Of a stretch of 64,000 bases of DNA, positions 16,209 through 25,077 are shown piece after piece. The stretch lies in NCBI GenBank assembly GCA_965276665.1, contig OZ255620.1, positions 2,790,001-2,854,000 on the forward strand, written 5' to 3'. The position numbers were made by a program, and so were the translations under genes. The stretch's first letter is position 1; every line of letters starts with the position of its first letter. Origin of the DNA: CAWGJC01 sp965276665. GTDB taxonomy: Bacteria > Pseudomonadota > Alphaproteobacteria > Acetobacterales > Acetobacteraceae. The notes under the pieces are model-generated. The model had not been told where the DNA came from. It did not search any database and worked only from the letters and a program-made list of their open reading frames with translations.

Positions 16209-16457
16209 AAGGCCAGGGGCGCTGCCCCTGGACCCCGCTAAGGGCAGTCGCCCTTAGAACCCGGTTGCGCTTCGCGCCCGGTCGAGAGATCGCGGGACGT
16301 GTCCGAAGTTCGTGGCGTCTCGGGGTGGTAATTGCGCTTCGCGCGAAGCACACGAAACACTCGGGCAAATCCGGCCATGATGCCCAGCGCAAAGGGCCGT
16401 ATCGGGTTCTAAGGGCGACTGCCCTTAGCGGGGTCCAGGGGCAGCGCCCCTGGCCTT
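16209..16457. repeat. Intergenic inverted-arm repeat, copy A
   Basis: Founding copy of a seven-member family. The first 55 bases (16209-16263) and last 55 bases (16403-16457) are perfect reverse complements, beginning AAGGCCAGGGGC. Each arm holds two hairpins: CCAGGGGC-GCT-GCCCCTGG and CTAAGGGC-AGTC-GCCCTTAG. The core contains a further palindrome around GCGCTTCGCGCGAAGC. It lies between the 3' end of argG and the 5' end of the binding-protein gene, both on the minus strand. There is no ORF and no clear target duplication. It could act as a terminator or be a MITE-like mobile sequence. Confidence 0.93.
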
Positions 16458-16463
16458 AAAACC

Positions 16464-17693
<1,230 letters not shown>

Positions 17694-17776
17694 CGACGCG
17701 GATCTCCGGGCAGAATGTCCTGCGGAGTATCGCAGCCACCCCGCACCGGCAAGCCAATCGCGGGCAGTGGTTCTCA

Positions 17777-17885
17777 GAGCCTGTTCGGAAAAAGGGTCCG
17801 GTGAGTCATATGGCGTGATTTTCCGGGCAACGGCGCACAGGAAAGCGCGCCAAATGGCCGCCGGACCACTTTTCCAAACAGGCTC
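17777..17885. mobile_element. 109-bp MITE, IS5/IS1031-like, with TCA target duplication
   Basis: The ends are inverted repeats of about 27 bp with four mismatches. The left begins GAGCCTGTTCGGAAAA and the right, read inwards, begins GAGCCTGTTTGGAAAA. The element is flanked by TCA at 17774-17776 and 17886-17888, a 3-bp TNA-type duplication expected of IS1031-group IS5 elements. It has no coding capacity. The right-hand TCA is also the stop codon (TGA on the minus strand) of the MJ0042 zinc-ribbon gene, so insertion happened exactly at that gene's end. Confidence 0.8.
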
Positions 17886-18341
17886 TCAGCGCAGGCCGAG
17901 TGCGGCGTAGAGGCGGGTGCTGGGCGGCCAGGCAGTCATCAGCCGGTCGCGCCAGAGATATCCGCCGGCGGCGAGGCCGGCCAGCACGATGAGGGTGGCG
18001 ATCCAGGCGCCGAGCGTCACGGCGGCCGAGCCGCGCGGCATTTCCTGGGAGGAACCTGGCACGCGGGGCGGGGCGAAGAGCGGGGCGGGCGGTCCGGCGG
18101 GGTCCCGTTCGGCCAGCGGTTCGGCGATGTCGCGGGCGGCGGTCGGCTCGAGCGCGGTGGAAAGCGGTTCGGCGGGGCGGAGCGCGGTGTCCGGCAGCGG
18201 GGTCGGAAGCGCGAAAGCGGGATCGGCCGGGATCGGCTGCCATTCCTGCCTGCAGCGGGCGCAGCGCACGGCCGCGTGGCCTTCGAGCATGCCCTCCGGC
18301 ACGTCGTACTCGGCCTGGCAGGCGGGGCAGGCGATGCGCAT
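17886..18341 (-). CDS. MJ0042 zinc-ribbon membrane protein
   Basis: About 151 aa. It opens with MRIACPACQAEYDVPEGML and CARCRQEW, giving the CxxC-x(n)-CxxC zinc ribbon of the MJ0042 family. A Pro/Ala-rich linker of about 70 residues follows, then a single transmembrane helix (TLGAWIATLIVLAGLAAGGYLW) near the C-terminus. The start at 18341 is chosen because the zinc ribbon begins there; an upstream in-frame ATG at 18377 adds 12 unrelated residues. It is divergent from ftsE, a conserved neighbourhood in alphaproteobacteria. The function is unknown; its stop overlaps a MITE target duplication. Confidence 0.85.
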   Translation of the reverse strand: MRIACPACQAEYDVPEGMLEGHAAVRCARCRQEWQPIPADPAFALPTPLPDTALRPAEPLSTALEPTAARDIAEPLAERDPAGPPAPLFAPPRVPGSSQEMPRGSAAVTLGAWIATLIVLAGLAAGGYLWRDRLMTAWPPSTRLYAALGLR

Positions 18342-18493
18342 GGCCGGATGTTGCCCATCGTCGCGGCCGCTTTGCAATCCGCCGCGTCCCTCGCGCTTGA
18401 TGTCACACGCCCGGGTGCGACTTGCGCGCGGACGGATGGCGGCGCGCGGCCGGAATGTGCCACGATCCCGCGGGGTTGCTGGGCGATGCTGCG

Positions 18494-19189
18494 ATGGTGC
18501 GGCTGGAACGGGTCGGATTGCGCTACGGAAGCCGGGATACCGGGCCCGAGGTGCTGCGCGATCTCAGCTTCAGCGTGCCCGAGGGCGGGTTCCGCTGGCT
18601 GCTCGGCCCGTCCGGCGCCGGCAAGACGAGCCTGCTGCGTCTGCTCACCCTGGCGATCCGGCCGAGTCAGGGCCGGCTGCTGGTTCTCGGCACCGATATC
18701 GAGGGTGCGGACCGGCGGGCGCTCGCCCGGCTGCGGCGGCGGATCGGCGTGGTCTATCAGGATTTCCGCCTGCTGCCGCATCTCTCGGCCTTCGACAACG
18801 TGGCGTTGCCGCTGCGCATCGGCGGCCGGCCGGAGGGGCAGATCCGCGCCGATGTCGCCGAGATGCTGCGCTGGGTCGGGCTCGCGCGGAAGCAGGAATC
18901 CCGGCCGGCGGAACTCTCCGGCGGCGAGCAGCAGCGCGTCGCGATCGCCCGCGCGGTGGTGGGCCGGCCAACCCTGTTGCTCGCCGACGAGCCCACCGGC
19001 AATCTGGACGAGGTGCAGGCGGAGCGGCTGATGCAGCTCCTGAAGGAAATGAACCGGCTGGGCACGACGGTGATGGTGGCGACGCATAATGACGCGATGG
19101 TGGCCCGCCACCCGGCCCGCGCGCTGCGTCTCGACCATGGGCGGCTGGTCGCCGACGGCGCGCGGCGGCTGGAGCCGGAATATGCGTAA
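18494..19189 (+). CDS. ftsE: Cell-division ABC ATPase FtsE
   Basis: ATPase of 231 aa that with FtsX forms a complex at the division site controlling peptidoglycan hydrolase activation. It shows Walker A GPSGAGKTS, the FtsE-like Q-loop VYQDFRLLPHLSAFDNVALP, signature LSGGEQQRVAIARA, Walker B LLLADEPTGNLDE and H-loop ATHND. The start ATG 18494 gives the family-normal N-terminus MVRLERVGLRYG; the longer reading from 18422 adds nothing conserved. ftsX overlaps its end by 8 bases. It heads a likely operon ftsE-ftsX-DUF218-acyltransferase. Confidence 0.95.
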   Translation: MVRLERVGLRYGSRDTGPEVLRDLSFSVPEGGFRWLLGPSGAGKTSLLRLLTLAIRPSQGRLLVLGTDIEGADRRALARLRRRIGVVYQDFRLLPHLSAFDNVALPLRIGGRPEGQIRADVAEMLRWVGLARKQESRPAELSGGEQQRVAIARAVVGRPTLLLADEPTGNLDEVQAERLMQLLKEMNRLGTTVMVATHNDAMVARHPARALRLDHGRLVADGARRLEPEYA

Positions 19190-20111
19190 GGTCGATCTCC
19201 GCCCGGCGGGTTTCGACGATCTCGGGCTGCGCCGCGCCTTATCGGACCGGCTGATGCCGGCGCTGGTCGCGGCGATGGCCTTCCTGGCCGCGCTCGCGCT
19301 GGCCGGCGCCGTCGCCGCCGCCGCGCTGGCGCAGCACTGGCGGGAGGGCGCGGCGAGCGCGATGACCGTGCAGGTGCCGCAGCCGGATCAGACGGAAGCC
19401 GGGAGCGCCGGAGGCACCGGCGGAACCCGCCTCGACCGCGTGCTCGTTCTCCTGCGCGGCACGCCGGGCATTCTCGTGGCCGACGCGGTGCCGCCTGCGC
19501 AATTGCAGGATCTGCTGCGGCCCTGGCTCGGCGACCAGGCGAAGACGCTCGCTCTGCCGCTGCCGGCGGTGATCCGGGTCCGCCTCGCCGATCCCGACGC
19601 GGCGCTCGCCGGGCTCGGCCAAGCGGTGCAGGCGGCCGCCCCCGGCACGATCCTGGAAAGCCATGGCGTCTGGATGCAGCGCCTCACCGTGCTCGCCCGC
19701 AGCCTGCAGGCCTGCGCGGCGGTGGCGGTGCTGGTGGTGGCGCTGGTCGCCGCGGCGGTGATCGCGGTGGCGACGCGGGCGGGGCTGGCGGCGCGGCGGG
19801 ATTCGATCGAGATCGTGCACGGGCTCGGCGCCACGGATGGCTATATCGCGGGCCGCTTCGCCGGCCGCACCACGCTGCTCGCCGCCAGCGGGGCGGGGAT
19901 CGGCGCGCTGGCGGCGCTTCCCGTGCTGATCGGACTGGCCGGGCTGGCGGCGCCGTTCTCGGCGGAGGATGCGGCGGCGGCCTCGCCGGTCTGGACCGGG
20001 CTGCCGCAAACCTTGTGGCTGGCGCTTCCCGCCCTGCCGCTCGCGGCCGCGGCGATCGGCTGGGTGACGGCGCAAGGCACGGTGCGGACCTGGCTGCGGC
20101 GGCTGGCGTGA
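19182..20111 (+). CDS. ftsX: Cell-division membrane protein FtsX
   Basis: Inner-membrane partner of FtsE, about 309 aa. It has the FtsX topology: a short cytosolic N-terminus, TM1 (about 25-50), a periplasmic domain of about 110 residues, then three TMs, with RRDSIEIVHGLGATDGYIAGRFAGRT in the cytosolic loop, the typical FtsX/MacB-like permease segment. ATG 19182 overlaps the ftsE end. The next gene starts at GTG 20108 within its stop. Sequence identity to enterobacterial FtsX is expected to be low, so the call relies on topology, the RRxSIEILxxLGA motif and ftsE linkage. Confidence 0.92.
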   Translation: MRKVDLRPAGFDDLGLRRALSDRLMPALVAAMAFLAALALAGAVAAAALAQHWREGAASAMTVQVPQPDQTEAGSAGGTGGTRLDRVLVLLRGTPGILVADAVPPAQLQDLLRPWLGDQAKTLALPLPAVIRVRLADPDAALAGLGQAVQAAAPGTILESHGVWMQRLTVLARSLQACAAVAVLVVALVAAAVIAVATRAGLAARRDSIEIVHGLGATDGYIAGRFAGRTTLLAASGAGIGALAALPVLIGLAGLAAPFSAEDAAAASPVWTGLPQTLWLALPALPLAAAAIGWVTAQGTVRTWLRRLA

Positions 20112-20797
20112 GCGCGGTGCTGCCCGAGAGCCAGAGTCCGATCCAGAGTCCGGGCCAGAGTCCGGACCAGGGTCCGGTGCAGAGTCCGAGGCCGGGGCTG
20201 CGTCCGCTGCGGCGGCTGGCGCTCGCGCTGTCGCTGGTGGCCGTTCTCGCCATCGGCGCCTGGGGCGCCGGTTTCGCGTGGTTCGTGCATGGCGCCTTGC
20301 GGGAGGGCAGCCTGCCGAGCCGCGCGGATGGCATCGTCGTGCTGACCGGGGGCGCCGACCGGGTGGAGACCGGGCTGCATCTCCTCGCCGAGGGGCGGGC
20401 CGGCATGCTGCTCGTCTCGGGGGTCGCGCCGCGCGCCGGCTGGGGCGAGCTCGCGCAGCGGGCGGGCGTTGCGGGAGAGGGGTTGAGCCCGCGGGTGACG
20501 CTCGGGCGCGAGGCCACCACGACGGTGGGCAATGCGGAGGAGACCGCCGCCTGGGTGCGGGCGCACGACCTCCATTCGCTGATTGTGGTCACCTCCGGCT
20601 ACCACATGGCCCGCGCGCTGACCGAGATCGGCCGCGCGCTGCCGGATGTGCGGCTCACCCCGGTCTCGGTGCTGTCATCCTCGATGCGCGACGGCCGCGA
20701 CATCGCCCGGCTGCGGCTGCTCGCATCCGAATACACGAAGTTCCTGGCCGCCGATCTCGGCCTCACCCGCCTCGTCTGGACGCAGGCCGGCACATGA
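20108..20797 (+). CDS. YdcF-like DUF218 membrane protein
   Basis: About 229 aa with a GTG start overlapping the ftsX stop (GTGA). A Gln-Ser-Pro repeat of 5 units in the first 30 residues is followed by one transmembrane helix (LALALSLVAVLAIGAWGAGFAW) and a DUF218 domain: DGIVVLTGGADRVETGLHLL, REATTTVGNAEETAAWV, IVVTSGYHMARALTEIGRA. This domain is found in SanA/YdcF/ElyC proteins linked to envelope homeostasis and ECA metabolism. Overlap with ftsX and the acyltransferase gene implies translational coupling in one envelope operon. Confidence 0.87.
   Translation: MSAVLPESQSPIQSPGQSPDQGPVQSPRPGLRPLRRLALALSLVAVLAIGAWGAGFAWFVHGALREGSLPSRADGIVVLTGGADRVETGLHLLAEGRAGMLLVSGVAPRAGWGELAQRAGVAGEGLSPRVTLGREATTTVGNAEETAAWVRAHDLHSLIVVTSGYHMARALTEIGRALPDVRLTPVSVLSSSMRDGRDIARLRLLASEYTKFLAADLGLTRLVWTQAGT
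20132..20191 (+). repeat. 12-bp minisatellite, five units, at the DUF218 gene 5' end
   Basis: Five tandem 12-bp units of the form cagagtccgNNN starting at 20132, 20144, 20156, 20168 and 20180. They are in frame and encode a QSPx repeat in the cytosolic N-terminus before the membrane helix. Confidence 0.88.
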
Positions 20798-21510
20798 CCG
20801 TGCTGCGCTCGGCGGCGTTCAACGCGTATTTCTTCGCCCTCACCTTCATCCTCGGGCTGTTCCTCGGAATCCCGCTGCGGGTGCTGGCGCCGACGCGGGT
20901 GATCGGCCTGGCGCGGCTTTGGGCGCGTCTCACCCTGGCCGGGCTCCGCATCATCTGCGGCATCAACTTCGAGGTCACCGGCCGGGAATACCTGCCGGAG
21001 GGCGGTCCGGCGCTGATCGCCTCCCAACATCAATCGGCCTTCGACACGCTCGTCTGGCTCCTCCTCGTGCCGTGGCCCGCCTATGTGGTGAAGGCCGAGC
21101 TGGCGCGGGTGCCGCTGTTCGGGCCTCTGCTGCGGCCGGGCGGCCAGATCCTGGTCGACCGCAAAGCGGGGGCGGCGGCGCTGCGCGGCCTGATCCAGCA
21201 GGCGCGGGCGGCGGCGGCGGCGGCGCGGCAGGTGGTGATCTTTCCCGAAGGCACCCGCGCGGCGCCCGGCGAGCCGATCCGGCTGCAGCCCGGCATCGCC
21301 GCGCTCGCCTCGGAGACCGGGCTGCCGCTGATCCCGGTCGCGACCGATTCCGGTCGTCACTGGGGCCGGCGCGCGTTCCGCAAGCGCGCCGGGGTGATCC
21401 ATGTATCGATCGCGCCGCCGCTCGCCGCCGAGCTGCCGCGCAAGCAGCTTCTAGCCGCCTTGCAGGAGGCCTGGGAGATATCCGCCCAGCGCTGCGAGGC
21501 CTGTGGATAA
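20794..21510 (+). CDS. 1-acyl-sn-glycerol-3-phosphate acyltransferase (PlsC family)
   Basis: Membrane-associated acyltransferase of about 238 aa converting lysophosphatidate to phosphatidate or a related reaction. An N-terminal hydrophobic anchor (NAYFFALTFILGLFLGIPL) precedes the catalytic motif. The usual HxxxxD appears as HQSAFD (SQHQSAFDT), and the acceptor motif as FPEGTRAAPGE. VYVVKAEL-like PAYVVKAELARVPLFG and PLIPVATDSG complete blocks II and IV. ATG 20794 overlaps the stop of the DUF218 gene. The TAA stop is embedded in a perfect DnaA-box-like TGTGGATAA. Confidence 0.92.
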   Translation: MTVLRSAAFNAYFFALTFILGLFLGIPLRVLAPTRVIGLARLWARLTLAGLRIICGINFEVTGREYLPEGGPALIASQHQSAFDTLVWLLLVPWPAYVVKAELARVPLFGPLLRPGGQILVDRKAGAAALRGLIQQARAAAAAARQVVIFPEGTRAAPGEPIRLQPGIAALASETGLPLIPVATDSGRHWGRRAFRKRAGVIHVSIAPPLAAELPRKQLLAALQEAWEISAQRCEACG

Positions 21511-21826
21511 CTCTGTGGGCCGAGCTTCGGCCGGCGTGGCAAATTTCTTCAGGTAAACCTTGCAACCAGTTCATGTGTCATGGTTTTGCCGCCTCAAAAA
21601 GGGCCGGGAAAACCGCCCCGAGCCGCCCCGCGGAGAGGTTCTTTTCCGTAACCCATTGAAACCTCTCATCAACTGGCCGCTATCACGCGGTCGTCATGCG
21701 CCTGCCGCATTGGGCCGGATTGACAGGCCGGAGATTGGCTGAAACCGGCGGCCGCGCTGTGGATGAACGCCTGCCGCGCCGCCGTCGCGGTCGCGCGGCT
21801 TCCCTCCGCGCCCTATAAGCGCCGGC
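21511..21826. other. Gene-free intergenic stretch with a hairpin and DnaA-box-like sequences
   Basis: No ORF with coding character is seen in these 316 bases, which are less GC-rich than the surroundings. A perfect 8-bp stem (GAGAGGTT at 21633-21640, AACCTCTC at 21660-21667) encloses a 19-base loop. TGTGGATAA overlaps the acyltransferase stop at 21502-21510, and a near match TGTGGATGA is at 21758-21766. It may hold the promoter for the DUF2125 gene or a small RNA; nothing more can be assigned. Confidence 0.4.
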
Positions 21827-22867
21827 ATGCCGTCCCGCTCCGCCCGCGTTCTGCGCCGCCTCCTGCTCGGCCTTCTGCCGGTCCCGCTGGTGGCGCTCGC
21901 GGCTCTCACGGTGGTCTGGTGGGTGGCCACCTCGCGGCTGGAAGCGGGCGTGGAGGAGTGGCTGGCCGGCGCGCGCGCCAACGGGTGGGCGGTGGAGTTC
22001 CGCGAGCCGCAGCGGAGCGGCTGGCCGCTGGCCGCCCGGGTGACACTGCGCCGCTTCTCGGTGGTCGCTAGCGAGCCGGACGTGCCGGTGCCCATCTCCT
22101 GGCGCGCCGATCGCCTGATCCTCTCGATTGCCCTGCGCCGGCCGCAGGAGCTCGCCATCGAGGGCGAGGGACCGGAACGTGTCGGGCTCGGCGAAGGGGC
22201 CGAGATCCCGTTCATCGGCGACAGCGTGCGATTGGTGATCCCGCTGCGGGCGGCCCAGCGGCAGGCGGTGCTGACCGCCGCCAATCTGCATGTCGGGGCG
22301 CCAGGGGCCGCCGGGACCTTGGTGGGGCATTTGCGCCTGTTCGGCCGGGTCGAGGCGGAAGGCGGCTACGGCTTCGATGCCGAGGCCACCTCCCTGACGC
22401 TTCCCGCTTCCTATCCGTGGCTGTTCGGGCCGAACCTGGCCGCGTTCTCGGCCGCCGGCGTGGTGCTCGGCCGGCTGCCGGCGGTCGGGCCGGCGATCGG
22501 GGCCACCCAGGCGGTCTCCGCCTGGCGCGACGGCGGCGGCACGATCGACGTGCGGCGCGTCGCCCTCACCTGGGGACAGCTGACCCTGGACGGCAAGGCC
22601 GCCCTGGCCCTCGACCGCAACCTGCAGCCAATCGGCACCGCGACCCTGGACGTCGTTGATTACCCGCGCGTGCTGGACGCCCTGGCGGCGGCCGGGCGGA
22701 TCACCCCATCGGCGGCCCTGGCGGCGAAGGCGGTGCTCGGGCTGATGGCGCATGCGAGCGACCAGCAGGGGCGGACGGTAGCGGAGCTGCCACTCAAGCT
22801 GCAGGACCAGACGCTCACGCTCGGCCGCATCCCGCTCTCCCACCTGCCGACGATCGCCTGGCCGTGA
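21827..22867 (+). CDS. DUF2125 domain protein
   Basis: Predicted periplasmic or membrane-anchored protein of 346 aa with an N-terminal helix (LLLGLLPVPLVALAALTVVWWVA). The DUF2125 pattern follows: W-rich motif GVEEWLAGARANGWAVEF, SGWPLAARVTL, GRIPLSHLPTIAW at the end. It is a family largely confined to alphaproteobacteria, of unknown function, possibly with the repeated beta architecture of AsmA-like lipid-transfer proteins. It stands alone behind a 316-base intergenic region. Confidence 0.8.
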   Translation: MPSRSARVLRRLLLGLLPVPLVALAALTVVWWVATSRLEAGVEEWLAGARANGWAVEFREPQRSGWPLAARVTLRRFSVVASEPDVPVPISWRADRLILSIALRRPQELAIEGEGPERVGLGEGAEIPFIGDSVRLVIPLRAAQRQAVLTAANLHVGAPGAAGTLVGHLRLFGRVEAEGGYGFDAEATSLTLPASYPWLFGPNLAAFSAAGVVLGRLPAVGPAIGATQAVSAWRDGGGTIDVRRVALTWGQLTLDGKAALALDRNLQPIGTATLDVVDYPRVLDALAAAGRITPSAALAAKAVLGLMAHASDQQGRTVAELPLKLQDQTLTLGRIPLSHLPTIAWP

Positions 22868-23042
22868 AGGCTGGCGCCCCGGGCGAAGCCCGCTTATAGT
22901 GCTCTCCATGGAACCGCTGATGCACGCACAGACGGCGCGAATTAGCCACCCGGCTGCCTGATCGGGCGCTGGCGGCTTTGCATGCCGGGCGCCGTTCCGG
23001 CAGCCGGGCCTGTGCCGCGCCACGCATCACCCGGAGAGTTCC

Positions 23043-23330
23043 ATGCCCCCCGCTTCCACCGCCGGCCTCGCTTGCGAGGCCCACCACGCCGTCACCTTCA
23101 CCCTGCGCGCCGAACCCGAGCCCGGCATGCTGCCGCGCCTGCTAATCCCGCTGGCCCGCCGCGACCTCACGCCCGACCGCCTGGCCGCGACCCGCGCCGG
23201 CGCCGCGCTGCATGTCGAGATCGCGCTCACCGCGCCGGGCGGCATGGTCGCGCTGATCGAGGGCAATCTCCGCCAGGTGGTGGGCGTGCACAGCGTCGAG
23301 CGGCAGGGTGCGATGCTCGTCGCGGCATGA
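23043..23330 (+). CDS. Stand-alone ACT-domain protein, IlvM-like
   Basis: A 95-aa protein consisting of essentially one ACT-like domain: VTFTLRAEPEPGMLPRLLIPLARRDLTP, then LHVEIALTAPGGMVALIEGNLRQVVGVHSVE. The arrangement resembles the small regulatory subunit of acetolactate synthase II (IlvM), but no catalytic IlvB/IlvG gene is next to it. GGAGAG lies 5 bases before the ATG. It may regulate an enzyme encoded elsewhere, or bind an amino acid for another purpose. A perfect palindrome follows 43 bases after the stop. Confidence 0.6.
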   Translation: MPPASTAGLACEAHHAVTFTLRAEPEPGMLPRLLIPLARRDLTPDRLAATRAGAALHVEIALTAPGGMVALIEGNLRQVVGVHSVERQGAMLVAA

Positions 23331-23373
23331 AGGGCGCCGTTGAACGGGCGCCGTTGACGGGGCGGCCGCAGGC

Positions 23374-23395
23374 GGGGTTTCATCGATGAAACCCC
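23374..23395. terminator. Perfect 22-bp palindrome between the ACT gene and peptide importer
   Basis: GGGGTTTCATC is followed immediately by its exact reverse complement (11+11). As RNA it would form a strong hairpin, but no U-run follows. It could be a terminator-like or processing hairpin protecting the binding-protein mRNA, or an operator for the importer operon starting 16 bases later. Confidence 0.5.
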
Positions 23396-23411
23396 GGATG
23401 AGACCATTCGC

Positions 23412-25073
23412 ATGACCAAAAGCCTGCTCGCCGCGCTCTGCGCCATCCCGCTCCTGCTCGCGGCCGGCGCCGCGCAGGCGAAGGACGATCTCGTGATCGG
23501 CGTCGCCCAGTTTCCCTCCAGCATGCACCCGGACGTCGATGCCGAGGTGATCAAGGCCTATGTGCTGGATTTCGTGATCCGCCCGATCACCGCCTTCGAC
23601 CCGTTCTGGAAGAATTCCTGTCTGCTCTGCACCGAGCTGCCGACCATCCAGAACGGGCTCGCCAAGCTCGAGGACGTGCCGGGCGGCGGCAAGGGCATGG
23701 CGGTGACGATCAAGCTGAAGCCCGACCTCGAATGGGGTGACGGCCAGCCGGTCACCGCGAAGGACATCGCCTTCACCTGGAAGGTGGCGAACGATCCGGC
23801 CTCCGGCTTCAGCAACCCCAACCCGTGGGAGCGGGCGCGCAGCGTCGACGTGGTGGACGACCACACCGTGGTGCTGCATCTCAAGACCACCGACGTCACC
23901 TACAACCAGTGGGACCAGATCCTCCCCGAGCATGTCGAGGGGCCGATCTACGCCGCCGCCCACGCGCCCGGCGACTACATCAAGCAGACCGGGTTCAACC
24001 GCACGCCCACCAATCCAGGCCTGTATGACGGCCCCTACGTGGTCACCAGCTATCAGCCCGGCAGCCAGGTGGTGATGGCGCCGAACCCGCATTGGGCGGG
24101 CGCGAAGCCCGGCTTCAAGCACATCGTCATCAAGCTGATCGAGAATACCGCCGCGTTGCAGGCGAACCTGCTCTCCGGCGACGTCGACATGGTGGCGGGC
24201 GAAGGCGTCGGCCTCACCATCGACCAGGTGATCGACCTCAAGAACAAGCACCCCGACCAGTTCAACTACATCTTCAAGCCGAGCCTCACCTACGAGCACA
24301 TGGATCTGCAGAAGAACAATCCGATCTTCGCGGATGTGCGGGTGCGCCGGGCGCTGCTGATGGCGCTCGACCGCAAGACGCTGGTGAGCAAGCTGTTCGC
24401 CGGGCTGCAGCCGGTGGCCGATACCTGGGTCAACCCGCTCGACCCGAATTACGACAAGGCCGCCACCCATTATGATTACAGCGCGGCCAAGGCCAAGGCG
24501 CTGCTCGCCGAGGCGGGATGGAAGCCCGGCGCGGACGGCGTCTGCCGGAACGCGAAAGGCGACCGCCTCGCCTTCGAGATGAGCACCACCGCCGGCAACC
24601 GGCTGCGCGAGCTCACCGAGCAGGTGCTGCAAAGCCAATGGAAGGCCGCCTGCGTCGAAACCTCGATCAAGAACGACCCGCCGCGCACCTTCTTCGGCGA
24701 CACGGTGAAGGAGCGCAAATACGAGGGCGCGGCGATGTACGCTTGGACCAGCGGCGTCGGTGAGAGCCCGGACCGCACGCTCGGCACCGACCAGATCCCG
24801 ACCGAAAAGAACAACTGGGGCGGCGCGAACTACACCGCCTTCAGCAACCCCAAGATGGACGCCGACATCGCCGCTGCGCGCAGCGAGCTCGACCCCGCCA
24901 AGCAGAAGGCGATTTGGGCCGACATGCAGACGATCTACGCCGACCAACTGCCGGTGCTGCCGTTGTTCTTCCGCTCCGACGCCCATGTCATTCCGAAATG
25001 GCTGCAGGGCTACACCCCCACCGGAACCAGCGACATGAGCCCGCTCTGGAGCGAGAACTGGCATTCCAGCTAG
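23412..25073 (+). CDS. Peptide ABC transporter substrate-binding protein (SBP family 5)
   Basis: Periplasmic receptor of 553 aa with signal peptide MTKSLLAALCAIPLLLAAGAAQA. Family-5 hallmarks are VIGVAQFPSSMHPDVD, LEWGDGQPVTAKDIAFTWK, VRRALLMALDRKTLVSKLF and AEAGWKPGADGVCRNAKGD. It is the first gene of a complete importer (binding protein, two ATPases, two permeases) running to 29245. ATPase 1 begins almost directly after its stop. Internal cysteine pairs (SCLLCTELP) are unusual for the family. Likely ligand is a peptide or similar; not determinable from sequence. Confidence 0.92.
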   Translation: MTKSLLAALCAIPLLLAAGAAQAKDDLVIGVAQFPSSMHPDVDAEVIKAYVLDFVIRPITAFDPFWKNSCLLCTELPTIQNGLAKLEDVPGGGKGMAVTIKLKPDLEWGDGQPVTAKDIAFTWKVANDPASGFSNPNPWERARSVDVVDDHTVVLHLKTTDVTYNQWDQILPEHVEGPIYAAAHAPGDYIKQTGFNRTPTNPGLYDGPYVVTSYQPGSQVVMAPNPHWAGAKPGFKHIVIKLIENTAALQANLLSGDVDMVAGEGVGLTIDQVIDLKNKHPDQFNYIFKPSLTYEHMDLQKNNPIFADVRVRRALLMALDRKTLVSKLFAGLQPVADTWVNPLDPNYDKAATHYDYSAAKAKALLAEAGWKPGADGVCRNAKGDRLAFEMSTTAGNRLRELTEQVLQSQWKAACVETSIKNDPPRTFFGDTVKERKYEGAAMYAWTSGVGESPDRTLGTDQIPTEKNNWGGANYTAFSNPKMDADIAAARSELDPAKQKAIWADMQTIYADQLPVLPLFFRSDAHVIPKWLQGYTPTGTSDMSPLWSENWHSS

Positions 25074-25077
25074 CGCC

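Noticed and set aside
16144..16392. N-terminal extension of the orphan binding protein through repeat copy A
   Set aside because: It would hide the signal peptide behind repeat-derived residues; ATG 16143 or 16140 has a good ribosome-binding site.
22909..22962. Short ORF before the ACT gene as an attenuation leader peptide
   Set aside because: It encodes about 17 residues with no run of Leu, Ile or Val codons and no clear alternative hairpins.
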